From contig NZ_JAINRD010000033.1 in NCBI RefSeq assembly GCF_020400605.1, forward strand, positions 1-64,000: DNA of 64,000 nucleotides, read 5' to 3'. This document shows, one piece after another, positions 32,669 to 41,928 of the stretch (position 1 is the stretch's first letter; every line of letters starts with the position of its first letter). The notes under the pieces are model-generated. The model searched no databases and had not been told where the DNA came from. It worked only from the letters and a program-made list of their open reading frames with translations. The position numbers were made by a program, and so were the translations under genes. This stretch comes from Streptomyces aculeolatus (GTDB lineage Bacteria > Actinomycetota > Actinomycetes > Streptomycetales > Streptomycetaceae).

Positions 32669-33526
32669 TTAGGTGAACACCCCGGGCGGCGGCGCCGGCG
32701 AGCCGGTCGCCGTGGCGTCGGTCACCGGGCGGGCGCCCGCGGCGAAGTCCCGCAGTCCGCGGCCGTGTTCGACGCGGCCGGGCTGCGGGTCGGTGGCCGC
32801 CCGCCGGGTCAGCTCGGCGACCGGCAGCGGCGCGGCGGAGCCGAGGAGCACGGCGTTGCCGAAGCGCCGGCCGCGCCAGACGGCGGGGGCGGCGATGACG
32901 CACAGCTCGGGGAAGACCTCGGCGGCGGTGGCTGTCTGGGCCCGCAGGTACGCGAGCGGCGGCCCGTCGGCGAGGTTCGCGGCGTAGACGCCGCCGGGGC
33001 GCAGCACCCGGCGCACCTCGCCCAGGAACTCGGTGGTCGTCAGGTGCGCGGGCGTGCGCGCGACGTGGAAGACGTCGCCCACGATCAGGTCCGCCCAGTC
33101 GTCCGGCATCCTGGCCAGCACCGCGCGGGCGTCCCCGTGCCGCACCCGGATCCGGGCCCGCTCGGGCAGCGGCAGTTCGGCGCGGACCAGCGCGGTGAGC
33201 CTGCCGTCGATCTCGACGGCCTGCTGGACGGAGCGGGGGCGGGTGGCGGCGACGTAGCGCGGGAGGGTGAGCGCGCCGCCGCCGAGGTGCAGGACCTGCA
33301 CGGGGCGGCCGGCGGGGGCGACGAGGTCGGCGGCGTGGCCGAGGCGGCGCTGGTACTCGAACTCCAGGTGCGCGGGGTCGTCGAGGTCGACGTGGGACTG
33401 CGGGGCGCCGTCGAGGAGCAGCATCCAGGCGCGCGGGCGGTCGGGGTCGGGACGCAGTTCGGCGGTGCCGCCGTCCACGTCCACCACGACGGGGCTGCGC
33501 CCGCCGCGCGACCTCTGTCTGGCCAC
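32669..33526 (-). CDS. Spermidine synthase-like SAM-dependent methyltransferase-fold protein
   Basis: A 285-residue protein taken from GTG 33526 (VARQRSRGG). The Rossmann core has HLGGGALTLPRYVAATRP (motif I), a VEID acidic residue, GDARAVLARM and DLIVGDVF, the pattern of the spermidine synthase/fused-synthase family common in actinobacteria. Several of these are not true aminopropyltransferases. Substrate unknown. It converges on the upstream plus-strand gene with a 24-base gap. Confidence 0.85.
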   Translation of the reverse strand: MARQRSRGGRSPVVVDVDGGTAELRPDPDRPRAWMLLLDGAPQSHVDLDDPAHLEFEYQRRLGHAADLVAPAGRPVQVLHLGGGALTLPRYVAATRPRSVQQAVEIDGRLTALVRAELPLPERARIRVRHGDARAVLARMPDDWADLIVGDVFHVARTPAHLTTTEFLGEVRRVLRPGGVYAANLADGPPLAYLRAQTATAAEVFPELCVIAAPAVWRGRRFGNAVLLGSAAPLPVAELTRRAATDPQPGRVEHGRGLRDFAAGARPVTDATATGSPAPPPGVFT

Positions 33527-33627
33527 GCGCCCAGTATCCCCCGCCCCGGCCGGTGGCGCGCCCCCGCGGGGTGCGGGGCCCGGGGCGGGGCGGGCGCGGT
33601 CGGGGTACGCGGGCCGGTGGCGGCGGC

Positions 33628-34008
33628 TCAGAAGCGGTCGGCGGCCTCGATCGTGCGGGCCGCCTCGCACAGCGCCGCCGCCAGCAGCACCGGGTCCGTC
33701 GCCGGCGCAGCCTCCTCGGGCGGCACCAGCCAGTACGTCCCCGCCACCGGCGGCGCGGCCGGCCCGCGGTCGCGGTGCAGCGTCGGGGTGCACGCGCTGC
33801 CGGGCAGGTCCCAGCGCGCCGCCGTGCCGGGCGGCACCAGGAAGCCCAGGGTGTCGACGCCGCCGTCGTGCAGCACGGGCCCGACGGCCGTGCGCAGCCG
33901 GAGGATGTCGACCGCTTCGAGGCCGTGTCTGGCCGGGACGGTGACCAGGTCACACGGGTCCGCGGCCACCCTCGTACCGACAGTGGCCTCCCCGCCGGTG
34001 TCCGGCAC
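33628..34008 (-). CDS. Conserved hypothetical protein, 126 residues
   Basis: Starts at GTG 34008. The small protein has an N-terminal region VGTRVAADPCDLVTVPARHG, a middle LGFLVPPGTAARWDLPGSAC and VAGTYWLVPP, and a C-terminal helix ALCEAARTIEAADRF. Proteins of this shape occur widely in Streptomyces, and I do not know a function. It diverges from the HTH-TPR regulator gene; 34009-34292 between them shows no gene. Confidence 0.7.
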   Translation of the reverse strand: MPDTGGEATVGTRVAADPCDLVTVPARHGLEAVDILRLRTAVGPVLHDGGVDTLGFLVPPGTAARWDLPGSACTPTLHRDRGPAAPPVAGTYWLVPPEEAAPATDPVLLAAALCEAARTIEAADRF

Positions 34009-34292
34009 AGGAACCCCTCCTCATCCAGTCCCCGTCGTGGTTCCCCCGGTCCTCTGCACATCCAACGCCCGGGACACGTCAACGGCACGGCATGAAGTCG
34101 CCGCAAAGGATGGCGTTTTATGGCGGATCGGGGGCGCCGGGGGCCCGGTGTCGGCAGACTCTCCGTGGCGGCGCGCGCACCCCGGGTGCGACCGGGCCGC
34201 CGCGCGGCACCGGCCGGCGCGGCACAGCAGTTGCCGACCGGGCGGCCGCGGAACAGTAGTTGCCGAGCAGCACCTGCGGAGGGAGAGCGGAC

Positions 34293-35630
34293 GTGGCCGC
34301 CCCACCCGACCCCTTGCGCCCCAACACCGCCTTCCGCGCGCTGCGCGGCAGGCTTTCACCGGGCGAGTTCGCCGCCGCGGTGCGGCGGGCCGCGCGGGAG
34401 ATCGGCGAACAGGTCTCGTGTGACGCGCGTTACGTGGGCCGCGTCGAGTCCGGCGAGATCCGGTGCCCGAACTACGCGTACGAGCGCGTGTTCCTGCACA
34501 TGTTCCCCGGCCGCTCGCTGGGCGATCTGGGCTTCGCGCCGCGGGCGGCGGTACGGGGCCGAGGGGCGCGCGGTGGCAGCGATGCGCCCCCGCGCACGTC
34601 CGTACGCCCTGGGCCCTCCGGGGAACCGGCCGAGCCGCCGCCACCCGCCCCCGCCGGCGGCCCCGCGCCGACCCGCCCGCGCCCTGCGCCCCTCCCGCCC
34701 TTCCCGGCGCTGCCGCCCGCCCGGGCCCGTACGCCCGAGTTCCCCGCGGCCGCCGTGGCGGAGGCGGTACGCCTCATCCGGCTGCACGACGACCGGCACG
34801 GCGCCGACGACCTCTACGCGCGCGCCGGCTGCACCCTGCGCACCGCCCGCGCCCTGCTCCCGGAGACCGCGCCCCGCCCCGGCTCCGACGCCGAGCGGCT
34901 GCACGCCGCGGCGGGCGAGCTGGCCCTGTCCGTCGGCTGGCTGGCACACGACTCCGGCCGCTACGCCGACGCCCGCTCGCACTACGCCGAGGCCCTCGCC
35001 ACCGCCCGGCTCGCCGACGACCCCGCCCTGGAGGCGCACGCCTTCTCCAACACCGCCTTCCTGGCCCGCGACACCGGCCGCGCCCACGAGGCCGTCCGCG
35101 CCGCCCAGGCCGGCCGCCGGGCCGCCGCCGCGCTCGGCTCCGACCGGCTGCGCTCGCTGCTCGCCGCCCGCGAGGCCGGCGGCTGGGCGCTGCTCGGCGA
35201 CAGCGCCGCGACCGGCGAGGCGCTGGCCGCGGCCGGCGACCTGTTCGCCCGGGGCACGGCGGACGACGGCCCGGAGTGGATGTCGTTCTACGGCGAGGCC
35301 GAGCTGACGGGCCTGGAGGCGCAGTGCTGGGCGGCGCTCGGCGACCACCACCGCGCCGCCGAACGCGCCCGCCGCGCCGTGCTCCTCCAGGACCCGCACT
35401 TCGTCCGCAACACCGCCCTGTTCACCGCGGAACTGGCCGAAAACCTCGCCGCCGCCGGCCACCCCGACGAGGCCGCCGCCGCGGGCCGCAGCGCGCTCGC
35501 GCTCCTTCAGGAGGTACGATCCGCGCGCGTACGGGCCATGCTCGACGGCACCGCGGAGCGGCTGCGACGCTGGTCCGGCAACACCGAGGTCGAGGCGTTT
35601 CTCACGAATCTGCGACCGATTTCGGCCTGA
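34293..35630 (+). CDS. HTH-TPR regulator, NsdA-like
   Basis: A 445-residue protein from GTG 34293 with ribosome site GGAGGGAGA. The N-terminal ~75 residues (SPGEFAAAVRRAAREIGEQV, then RYVGRVESGEIRCPNYAYER) are an XRE-like helix-turn-helix. A Pro-rich linker follows. The rest (~155-445) is a run of helical pairs with TPR character (WLAHDSGRYADARSHYAEAL, CWAALGDHHRAAERARRAVL). This layout is that of NsdA and related Streptomyces regulators that repress sporulation and antibiotic production. Targets unknown. Confidence 0.85.
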   Translation: MAAPPDPLRPNTAFRALRGRLSPGEFAAAVRRAAREIGEQVSCDARYVGRVESGEIRCPNYAYERVFLHMFPGRSLGDLGFAPRAAVRGRGARGGSDAPPRTSVRPGPSGEPAEPPPPAPAGGPAPTRPRPAPLPPFPALPPARARTPEFPAAAVAEAVRLIRLHDDRHGADDLYARAGCTLRTARALLPETAPRPGSDAERLHAAAGELALSVGWLAHDSGRYADARSHYAEALATARLADDPALEAHAFSNTAFLARDTGRAHEAVRAAQAGRRAAAALGSDRLRSLLAAREAGGWALLGDSAATGEALAAAGDLFARGTADDGPEWMSFYGEAELTGLEAQCWAALGDHHRAAERARRAVLLQDPHFVRNTALFTAELAENLAAAGHPDEAAAAGRSALALLQEVRSARVRAMLDGTAERLRRWSGNTEVEAFLTNLRPISA

Positions 35631-35799
35631 TCCGGCCCTCCGGGGCAACCTTTCCGGATCATTCAGCGTCTTTCTGGCTCCCTCCACCGTTCGGTGGACG
35701 GGATATACACCGTGCAGTGGGCTGACGTACACCGTACGGTTGACCGTGGGCCACGTGGGGCGGCCCGCAGCGGGGAAGCGGAGACGGAGTGCCTGGACC

Positions 35800-36861
35800 A
35801 TGCGACTGAGGCAGCGTTGGTGGACGGAGCTGTTGCTCGTCGTCGTGGTGTACATGGCGTATTCGGCCGGCAGACTCCTCGCCCGCGGCGACGTGGCCAT
35901 GGCCGTCGACAACGGCCTCGCGCTGCTCGACATCGAGAAGACCCTGCACATCAACTTCGAGGACCCGCTCAACAGACTGTTCACCGCGCACGCGGTGCTC
36001 GGCGTCCCCGCAGACTTCATCTACGCGTCCCTGCACTACGTCGTCACACCCGTCGTCCTGGTGTGGGTCTGGCTCCGCCACCGCGTGCACTACCGGCGCT
36101 ACCGCACCTGGCTGCTGCTCTCCACCGTCGTCGCCCTCGTCGGCTTCATCCTCATGCCGACCTGCCCGCCGCGGCTGCTGGACCCGGCGTACGGGTTCGT
36201 CGACACGATGGCGCAGTACTCGTCGTACGGCTGGTGGGGCGGCGAGGCCAGCGCGCCCCGCGGGCTCGGCGGTCTGACCAACCAGTACGCGGCGATGCCC
36301 AGCCTGCACGTGGGCTGGGCGCTGTGGTGCGCGGTGGTGCTGTGGCGGCACGCGCCGCACACGCCGGTGCGGCTGCTGGGCGTCGCGTACCCGCTCGTCA
36401 CCACCATCGTGGTCATGGGCACCGCCAACCACTACTTCCTCGACGCCGTCGCCGGCGCCGCCGTCATGGGCATCGGCTGGCTGCTGCTGCGCCCGGCGCT
36501 GCGCGCCGCGGACGGCATCCGCCGCCGGGTCTACCGCCTGGGCGCCCGCGTCGGCGGCAGCGGCAGCGGCACGCCCGCGGGCGGGGGCGTGGTCGCCACC
36601 GGCGGCCCGCGGCCGGAAGGGGCGGACGACGCGGGCGGAGACGACGCACCGGCGGACGACCGCGTACCGGAGAAGGTCCGCACGGGCGGAGGCAGCGGCG
36701 TCCCGGCCAACGACCCGGACCCGCCCCACATCCCGAGCCCGCGCACCACGCACGACGACCCGGCCCCGGGCGACCCGCCGACGCCGTCGGGCGGCAGAAG
36801 GGCGCCGGTGGAGCAGCGCGGCGGCCCGGCACAGGTGATGTGCCGGAGGCTGGCCTACTGA
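35800..36861 (+). CDS. PAP2-superfamily membrane phosphatase
   Basis: A 353-residue protein from ATG 35800, with GGAG about 12 bases upstream; in-frame GTG/TTG codons further left are weaker. About six membrane helices are present. The PAP2 (inositol phosphoceramide synthase/AUR1-like) motifs NQYAAMPSLHVGWALW and ANHYFLDAVAGAAVMG contain the catalytic His residues. The last ~100 residues are Gly/Pro/Asp-rich and disordered. Likely role: lipid phosphate hydrolysis or phosphoalcohol transfer at the membrane. The copies TACACCGT at 35706 and 35729 upstream may be operator half sites. Confidence 0.85.
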   Translation: MRLRQRWWTELLLVVVVYMAYSAGRLLARGDVAMAVDNGLALLDIEKTLHINFEDPLNRLFTAHAVLGVPADFIYASLHYVVTPVVLVWVWLRHRVHYRRYRTWLLLSTVVALVGFILMPTCPPRLLDPAYGFVDTMAQYSSYGWWGGEASAPRGLGGLTNQYAAMPSLHVGWALWCAVVLWRHAPHTPVRLLGVAYPLVTTIVVMGTANHYFLDAVAGAAVMGIGWLLLRPALRAADGIRRRVYRLGARVGGSGSGTPAGGGVVATGGPRPEGADDAGGDDAPADDRVPEKVRTGGGSGVPANDPDPPHIPSPRTTHDDPAPGDPPTPSGGRRAPVEQRGGPAQVMCRRLAY

Positions 36862-36919
36862 CCCGCGGCCGCCCCGCCGCCGCACCCCCCTGTCGGTGGG
36901 GCGTGCCAGACTGCGGCGC

Positions 36920-38152
36920 GTGGAACGTACGACCGCTACGGGCGACTTGACCCCCGCCGGCGCCGCCCCCGCACTGCGCCGCCGGCTCGACGCGCTGCGC
37001 GGCGCGGACGTGCAGCCGCGCGCCCTGGACGCACGGGCGCTGGCCGCACTCGCGGCCAACCCCGGATGCCGCCGCCGGACGCTGCTGGACGGCGCCGGGA
37101 TCGACAAGGGCGCGCTCGCCGAGGCGCTGGGCAGACCGGCGCCGTTCGGGCAGTCGCAGTTCGCGTTCGCCCGCGGCAACGCCTTCGAGGCCCGTATCAC
37201 CGCCGACGAGGGCGCCGAGTTGCTGGCCCTCCTCGCCGAGCGGGCCGGCGGGACGCCGCCGGAGCCCGAAGCGGTCCACGTCCCCGACCTCGCCGCCCCC
37301 GGCCCCCGCGGGCGCACCGAGCGCACCCGGCTGGCCATCGCCGAGGCGGTGGCGCGGGGCGGCTGGACGCTGCTGCGGCACCCGATGGTCAGCCTGGAGG
37401 TCGCGGGCGCGCCGGTCTATCTGGAGCCGGACGCGGCGGTCGTCGGACCGGACGGGCGCTGCACGGTGGTCGAGATCAAGTCCTTCCCGATCCTCGACGG
37501 CGCGGCCGACCCGGCGAAGGTGGGCGCGGCGGCGCGGCAGGCCGCGGTGTACGTGCTGGCGCTGCTGCCGCACTGCGAGGTCCACGACAGCGTGCTGCTG
37601 GTGTGCCCCAAGGACTTCTCCAACCAGCCGGTCGCCGAGCCCGTCGACGTACGCAAGCAACTGGCCGCCACCCGCCGCCAGCTCGCGCGCCTCACCCGCC
37701 TCGAAGCGATCGCCGCCGCCCTGCCGGCGGATCTGAGCCTGGACGTCCGCCAGCCCCCGCCGCGCCTCACGGCGGCGGTGGAGGCGGTGGACGCGGCGTA
37801 CGCGCCGGAGTGCCTGGCGGCGTGCGAGCTGGCGTTCCATTGCCGCGCCCGGGCCCGGGAGCGCGGGGACGTGACGGCACTGGGCCGCGGCGTACGCAGC
37901 GACCTGGGCGGCCTGCGCACGGTCGGCGAAGTCGTGGCGGCGGCGTCGGGCGCGGCGGCGGAGGCGAACGGGACGGCGTCGGGCGGGGCGGAGCCGGAGT
38001 CGGGCAGTACGGCGGCGGGCGGTCTTCCTCCCGAGGACCCCGCCGTGGCCGCGCTGCGGCGGGCCGCCGCGCTGCGCGCGGAAGCGCTGTCCGCGGCGGC
38101 TGCCGCCGCTGCCGCCGCGGGCCCGGCGGAGGCGGGCGGTGGCGGCTCGTGA
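36920..38152 (+). CDS. Cas4/Dna2-like RecB-family nuclease with Fe-S cysteines
   Basis: A 410-residue protein taken from GTG 36920 (leaderless-looking, GACTGCGGCGC just before); GTG 36896 is also in frame. The PD-(D/E)XK core has Asp171 (YLEPDAAVV), Glu185 and Lys187 (VVEIKSF), then the RecB-family QxxxY motif in RQAAVYVLAL. Cysteines Cys50 (NPGCRR) and Cys298/Cys302/Cys308 (PECLAACELAFHC) are placed like the 4Fe-4S ligands of Cas4, AddB and Dna2. The C-terminus is Ala/Gly-rich. It overlaps the next gene (GTGA), which overlaps an SF1 helicase, so the three probably form a complex. Confidence 0.82.
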   Translation: MERTTATGDLTPAGAAPALRRRLDALRGADVQPRALDARALAALAANPGCRRRTLLDGAGIDKGALAEALGRPAPFGQSQFAFARGNAFEARITADEGAELLALLAERAGGTPPEPEAVHVPDLAAPGPRGRTERTRLAIAEAVARGGWTLLRHPMVSLEVAGAPVYLEPDAAVVGPDGRCTVVEIKSFPILDGAADPAKVGAAARQAAVYVLALLPHCEVHDSVLLVCPKDFSNQPVAEPVDVRKQLAATRRQLARLTRLEAIAAALPADLSLDVRQPPPRLTAAVEAVDAAYAPECLAACELAFHCRARARERGDVTALGRGVRSDLGGLRTVGEVVAAASGAAAEANGTASGGAEPESGSTAAGGLPPEDPAVAALRRAAALRAEALSAAAAAAAAAGPAEAGGGGS

Positions 38153-39717
38153 GCCTCATGGTCACCCTCGCGCGGGCGGAGGCCGTGGCCGCCGGCCGGG
38201 CCACCCCCCTCGCGACCGTGCGGCACCGGCACCTGTCCGACCGGCCGCTCGTCCTCGTCCCGATGACCGCCGCGGGCGAGGCCGCCGCCCCGCTCGGCGC
38301 CCTGGTCGGCTGCGACCGCGACCGGCCGCGCCTGCTGGTCGTGCCGCAGCCGCGCGACCGCGACCTGCGGTTCGCGTTCCTCGCGGAGCTGGCGGCGGAA
38401 GTGCTGCCGTACATCGAGTCGTACGCGGACGGCCCCGGTGACGACGCCGAAGCCGACGCCGCGGGCGACGCGCCGGACGGCACCGCCGCAGGCGACGGCG
38501 ACGGCGACGGCACCGAACGCGCCGAGGAGCCCTGTGCCGACGCCGCGCAGCTGCTCGTGCCCAGCCGCGCCGGCGTCGAGTACGTGCGCCTCCTCGGCCG
38601 CTCCATGCGCTTCCGCAGGACCGCCGAGGACGACCCGGACACCCCGCACCCCGCGCCCCCGCGCGTGCCGCTCCTCGGCCGCTGGCTGTCGCACTACGGC
38701 GAGCGGGCGCGCGTGCCCGGCGCCGCGCTGCTGCTGTCGGCCACCGAACTCCTCGCCCGGCACTGGGCCACCGGCCAGAGCACCGTCGAGGACCAGCACC
38801 TCGGCGCCCTGCTCGCCTGGATCACTGACGGCGCGGCGGCAGCGGAGCGCGCGGAGACCGGCCGCGACGCCGAGGGCCAGCTGCTCGTGCCCCCGGCCGG
38901 ACCCGCCACCGACCCCGCCTTCGACAACCGCCTGCTGGCCCCCGCCATGACCCGCTTCGACCGCGCCCGCGCCGACGGCGACGCCGCCGCGCTGCGGGCG
39001 GCGGAAGACGCCGTCGCCCGGCTCGTCGAGAGCCGGCTGCGGCCCACGTGGGACGCCCTCTGGCGGTCGTACGACCTGCTGCGGGCCCTGCCGGCGGGCG
39101 CGCACGTGCCGGGCCGGTGGCTCGGCGACAGGTGGTCGTTCACCGCCCACCGCGACCGGCTGCGCGCCGGCGAGCCGCCCCAGCCGCGCCGCGACGACGC
39201 CGTGACCGCCGCCCGCAAGCTGGCCCAGCGGGAGCGGGCGCTCGCCGAACTGGACGCCCAGGAGGCGCTGGACGACCCGCTGACGATGGCGGAGCGGCGG
39301 CTCGCGGGGCAGGCGTTCGTGTGCCGTACGGAGTCGGTGGAGATGGCGTACTCCGAAGGCCGCCGCCCGATGCCCCGGCCGCTGGTCACCGTCGTCACGG
39401 ACGACGAACCGCACCTGGAGGACGGCGGCAAGGTCTACCGCGAGCTGCCGGGCGGACGCACGCAGCGCGCGCTGGTCGCCGGGGCCGGGGAGGGGCGGGT
39501 GACCGTGCAGTTGCAGGACGGCATGGGCCGCTCCCGCGCTCCCGCGGAGGGCTCGGTGCCGGAGCCGGGCGACCGGGTGGTGTGGACGCTCTTCGAGCAC
39601 ACGGCCCGCCGCGGCCCGGCGCTGCCGGATCCTGAGGACACCCCGTGGACGCACGGCAGCCCGGCGGGGCGGACCGCGGAGGAGCCGGACCGGGTGACGG
39701 CGGAGGACTTCCTGTGA
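38149..39717 (+). CDS. Unknown 522-residue protein between a nuclease and a helicase
   Basis: The GTG at 38149 overlaps the nuclease stop and its own stop overlaps the helicase GTG. There is no recognised domain. The N-terminal part (~1-90) is alpha/beta (RPLVLVPMTAAGEAAAPLGA, RLLVVPQPRDRDLRFAFLAE), an acidic disordered insert follows (~95-125), then a long helical middle (RLVESRLRPTWDALWRSYDL). The C-terminal ~110 residues look like a small beta barrel (GRVTVQLQDGMG, PEPGDRVVWTLFEH). Dna2/Upf1 helicases carry such a barrel, so it might supply a missing DNA-binding or docking part; this is inference. Confidence 0.75.
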   Translation: MSLMVTLARAEAVAAGRATPLATVRHRHLSDRPLVLVPMTAAGEAAAPLGALVGCDRDRPRLLVVPQPRDRDLRFAFLAELAAEVLPYIESYADGPGDDAEADAAGDAPDGTAAGDGDGDGTERAEEPCADAAQLLVPSRAGVEYVRLLGRSMRFRRTAEDDPDTPHPAPPRVPLLGRWLSHYGERARVPGAALLLSATELLARHWATGQSTVEDQHLGALLAWITDGAAAAERAETGRDAEGQLLVPPAGPATDPAFDNRLLAPAMTRFDRARADGDAAALRAAEDAVARLVESRLRPTWDALWRSYDLLRALPAGAHVPGRWLGDRWSFTAHRDRLRAGEPPQPRRDDAVTAARKLAQRERALAELDAQEALDDPLTMAERRLAGQAFVCRTESVEMAYSEGRRPMPRPLVTVVTDDEPHLEDGGKVYRELPGGRTQRALVAGAGEGRVTVQLQDGMGRSRAPAEGSVPEPGDRVVWTLFEHTARRGPALPDPEDTPWTHGSPAGRTAEEPDRVTAEDFL

Positions 39718-41204
39718 CGACGGAACCGAGGACCGGCGCACGGACCGGCCCGGCGACGGCGCCGGAGCACCGGCCGGGGACGGAGCCCGGGCCGGGGACG
39801 GACGCGCAGGGGCCCGCGACCGCCGCGTACGGCGCCCTGCCGGCCGCCGCCGAGCACCCCGACCCCGCCACCGCCGCCCGCCTCGCCACCGAGGCCATCC
39901 TCCGCGACACCCTCGACGGCCCGGCGCGCGGCGTGCTCGTCGACTCCCCGCCCGGCGCCGGGAAGTCCACCCTCGTCGTCCGCGCCGCCCGCGAACTGGC
40001 CGCCGCGGGCCGCCGGCTCGTCCTCGTGGCGCAGACCAACGCGCAGGTCGACGACCTCGTCGACCGCCTCGCCCGCGAGCAGCCCGATCTGCCCGTGGGC
40101 CGGCTGCACAGCAGCGACCCCCGGCCCTACGACCCCGTGCTCGACGGCCACGAGCACGTCCGCACCGCCACGAACCTCGCCGATCTCGCCGGCCTGGACG
40201 TCGTCGCGTCCACCGCCGCGAAGTGGGCCTACGTCGCCGCGGCCCGGGCGAAGCAGGGCGCCGACGCCGAGCGCTGGGAGCACGCCATCGTCGACGAGGC
40301 GTACCAGATGCGCTCCGACGCCCTGCTCTCGGTCGGCGGGCTCTTCGAGCGCGCGCTGTTCGTGGGCGACCCCGGGCAGCTCGACCCGTTCAGCGCGGTC
40401 GGCGCCGAGCAGTGGTCGGGGCTGGCCTGGGACCCGGCGGCAAGCGCGGTGACGACGCTGCTGGCCCACCACCCCGGGCTGCCGCAGCACCGGCTGCCGG
40501 TGTCCTGGCGGCTGCCGGCGTCGGCCGCGCCGCTGGTGTCGCGGGCGTTCTACCCCTTCACGCCGTTCCGCAGCGGTACGGGCCCGGGCGAGCGGCGGCT
40601 GACGTTCGCGCGGCGGTCCGACGGCTCGGCCGCCGACCGGGTGCTGGACGAGGCGGCGGCGAGCGGCTGGGGGCTGCTGGAGCTGCCCGCGGCGCACACG
40701 CCGCGGACCGACCCGGCGGCGGTGGCCGCGGTGGCGCAGGTCGTGCGGCGGCTGCTGGAGCGGGACGGCACGACGGCGTCGGAGCGCGGCGGCGGCGCGC
40801 TGACGGCGGACCGGATCGCCGTGGGCACGGCGCACCGGGACCAGGCCGCGGCGGTACGGGCCGCGCTCGCGCGGGCGCTGCCGCGAGAGGCGGCGGACGC
40901 GGTGGCGGTGGACACGGCGAACCGGCTGCAGGGCATGGAGTTCGACGTCACGGTGGTGCTCCACCCGCTCTCCGGCCGGCCGGACGCGACGGCGTTCCAC
41001 CTGGAGACCGGACGGCTGTGCGTGCTCGCCTCGCGGCACCGGCACGCGTGCGTCGTGGTGTGCCGGGCGGGCGTGCCGGAGCTGCTGGACGAGCACCCGT
41101 CGACGGAGCCGGTGCAGCTCGGTGCGGCGGTGAAGTTCCCGGACGGCTGGGAGGCCCACCAGGCGGTGCTGGCGCACCTGGCGGACCATCGCGTACGGGC
41201 GTGA
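39714..41204 (+). CDS. SF1 Upf1/Dna2-like DNA helicase
   Basis: A 496-residue helicase from GTG 39714 (GTGA overlap). Motif I DSPPGAGKST (Lys84), Ia LVLVAQTNAQ, motif II HAIVDEAYQM (Asp194/Glu195), motif III FVGDPGQLDPF, motif IV region RLPVSWRLP, V VDTANRLQGMEFDV and VI LCVLASRHRHACVVV. These are the SF1B Upf1-like motifs with no nuclease attached. With the Cas4-like nuclease two genes upstream this recreates the domain content of Dna2 in separate chains. Likely role: DNA end or flap processing, or defence. Confidence 0.88.
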   Translation: MTTEPRTGARTGPATAPEHRPGTEPGPGTDAQGPATAAYGALPAAAEHPDPATAARLATEAILRDTLDGPARGVLVDSPPGAGKSTLVVRAARELAAAGRRLVLVAQTNAQVDDLVDRLAREQPDLPVGRLHSSDPRPYDPVLDGHEHVRTATNLADLAGLDVVASTAAKWAYVAAARAKQGADAERWEHAIVDEAYQMRSDALLSVGGLFERALFVGDPGQLDPFSAVGAEQWSGLAWDPAASAVTTLLAHHPGLPQHRLPVSWRLPASAAPLVSRAFYPFTPFRSGTGPGERRLTFARRSDGSAADRVLDEAAASGWGLLELPAAHTPRTDPAAVAAVAQVVRRLLERDGTTASERGGGALTADRIAVGTAHRDQAAAVRAALARALPREAADAVAVDTANRLQGMEFDVTVVLHPLSGRPDATAFHLETGRLCVLASRHRHACVVVCRAGVPELLDEHPSTEPVQLGAAVKFPDGWEAHQAVLAHLADHRVRA

Positions 41205-41313
41205 CGGCCGGCGCGGCACGCGCCCGTACGGGCGGTCCTGCGGCGCAGCGCGGGGGCGGGGTTGCGCGGCGGGGGAGAATGGGCGGTGGCCCAGAGGCAA
41301 GTGGAGGACCCCT

Positions 41314-41694
41314 ATGACGGAGCCGGACCAGGCTCGGCCAGGCCGGACGGAGCAGCCGCGCACCCCGCGCCGGCCCGCCGCGCTGCTCTTCGAGCCGCCG
41401 CTCGCGGAGCCCGACGCCGAGCACTTCTTCGGCCTGGAGTCGCTGGAGGACCCCCGCGAGCTGCTGGCCCGGGCCACCGATCTCACGCTGGCCTTCCGGG
41501 CGGCGACCGACCGGGCCATCGAGTACCAGGCGATGGCCGCGGCGCAGCTCGCCGACCCCAAGCGGTTCGACCGGCTGACGCCCGCGGCGATCGCGGAGCG
41601 GGCGGACTGGACGGAGGACTACGCGAAGCGGATGGTCGAGTTCGGCCGCGACCTCCTCGCGGGCGGCGGCGCGGGTTCTCCTGCGGAGGGCTAG
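41314..41694 (+). CDS. Conserved hypothetical protein, 126 residues
   Basis: ATG 41314 is preceded by GGAGG. A disordered N-terminus (~30 residues) is followed by AALLFEPPLAEPDAEHFFGL and helices (RELLARATDLTLAFRAATDR, LTPAAIAERADWTEDYAKRM). It lies 109 bases after the helicase on the same strand and might be co-transcribed. No motif or function recognised. The 234 bases after it show no gene. Confidence 0.65.
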   Translation: MTEPDQARPGRTEQPRTPRRPAALLFEPPLAEPDAEHFFGLESLEDPRELLARATDLTLAFRAATDRAIEYQAMAAAQLADPKRFDRLTPAAIAERADWTEDYAKRMVEFGRDLLAGGGAGSPAEG

Positions 41695-41928
41695 GTCCCT
41701 GTCCGGCACAGCGCGTCCGCGGGCGGGCCGGGCCCTCACAGCGCGCGGGTGCGCGTGGGCGGTACGTGCGAATGCCCGGTGGGGGCGGCGCGGGCCGCAG
41801 CCGCGGGTTCGGCGTAAAGCACTGGCGCGCGGGCAAACCGGCGCACAATACGCGCCTCCCCGTCGGCTTGTCCCCGGTTCCGGGGATCTGCGCGGGGGCG
41901 TGCGGCAGCGCGCGTAGATGTGGTTTCC

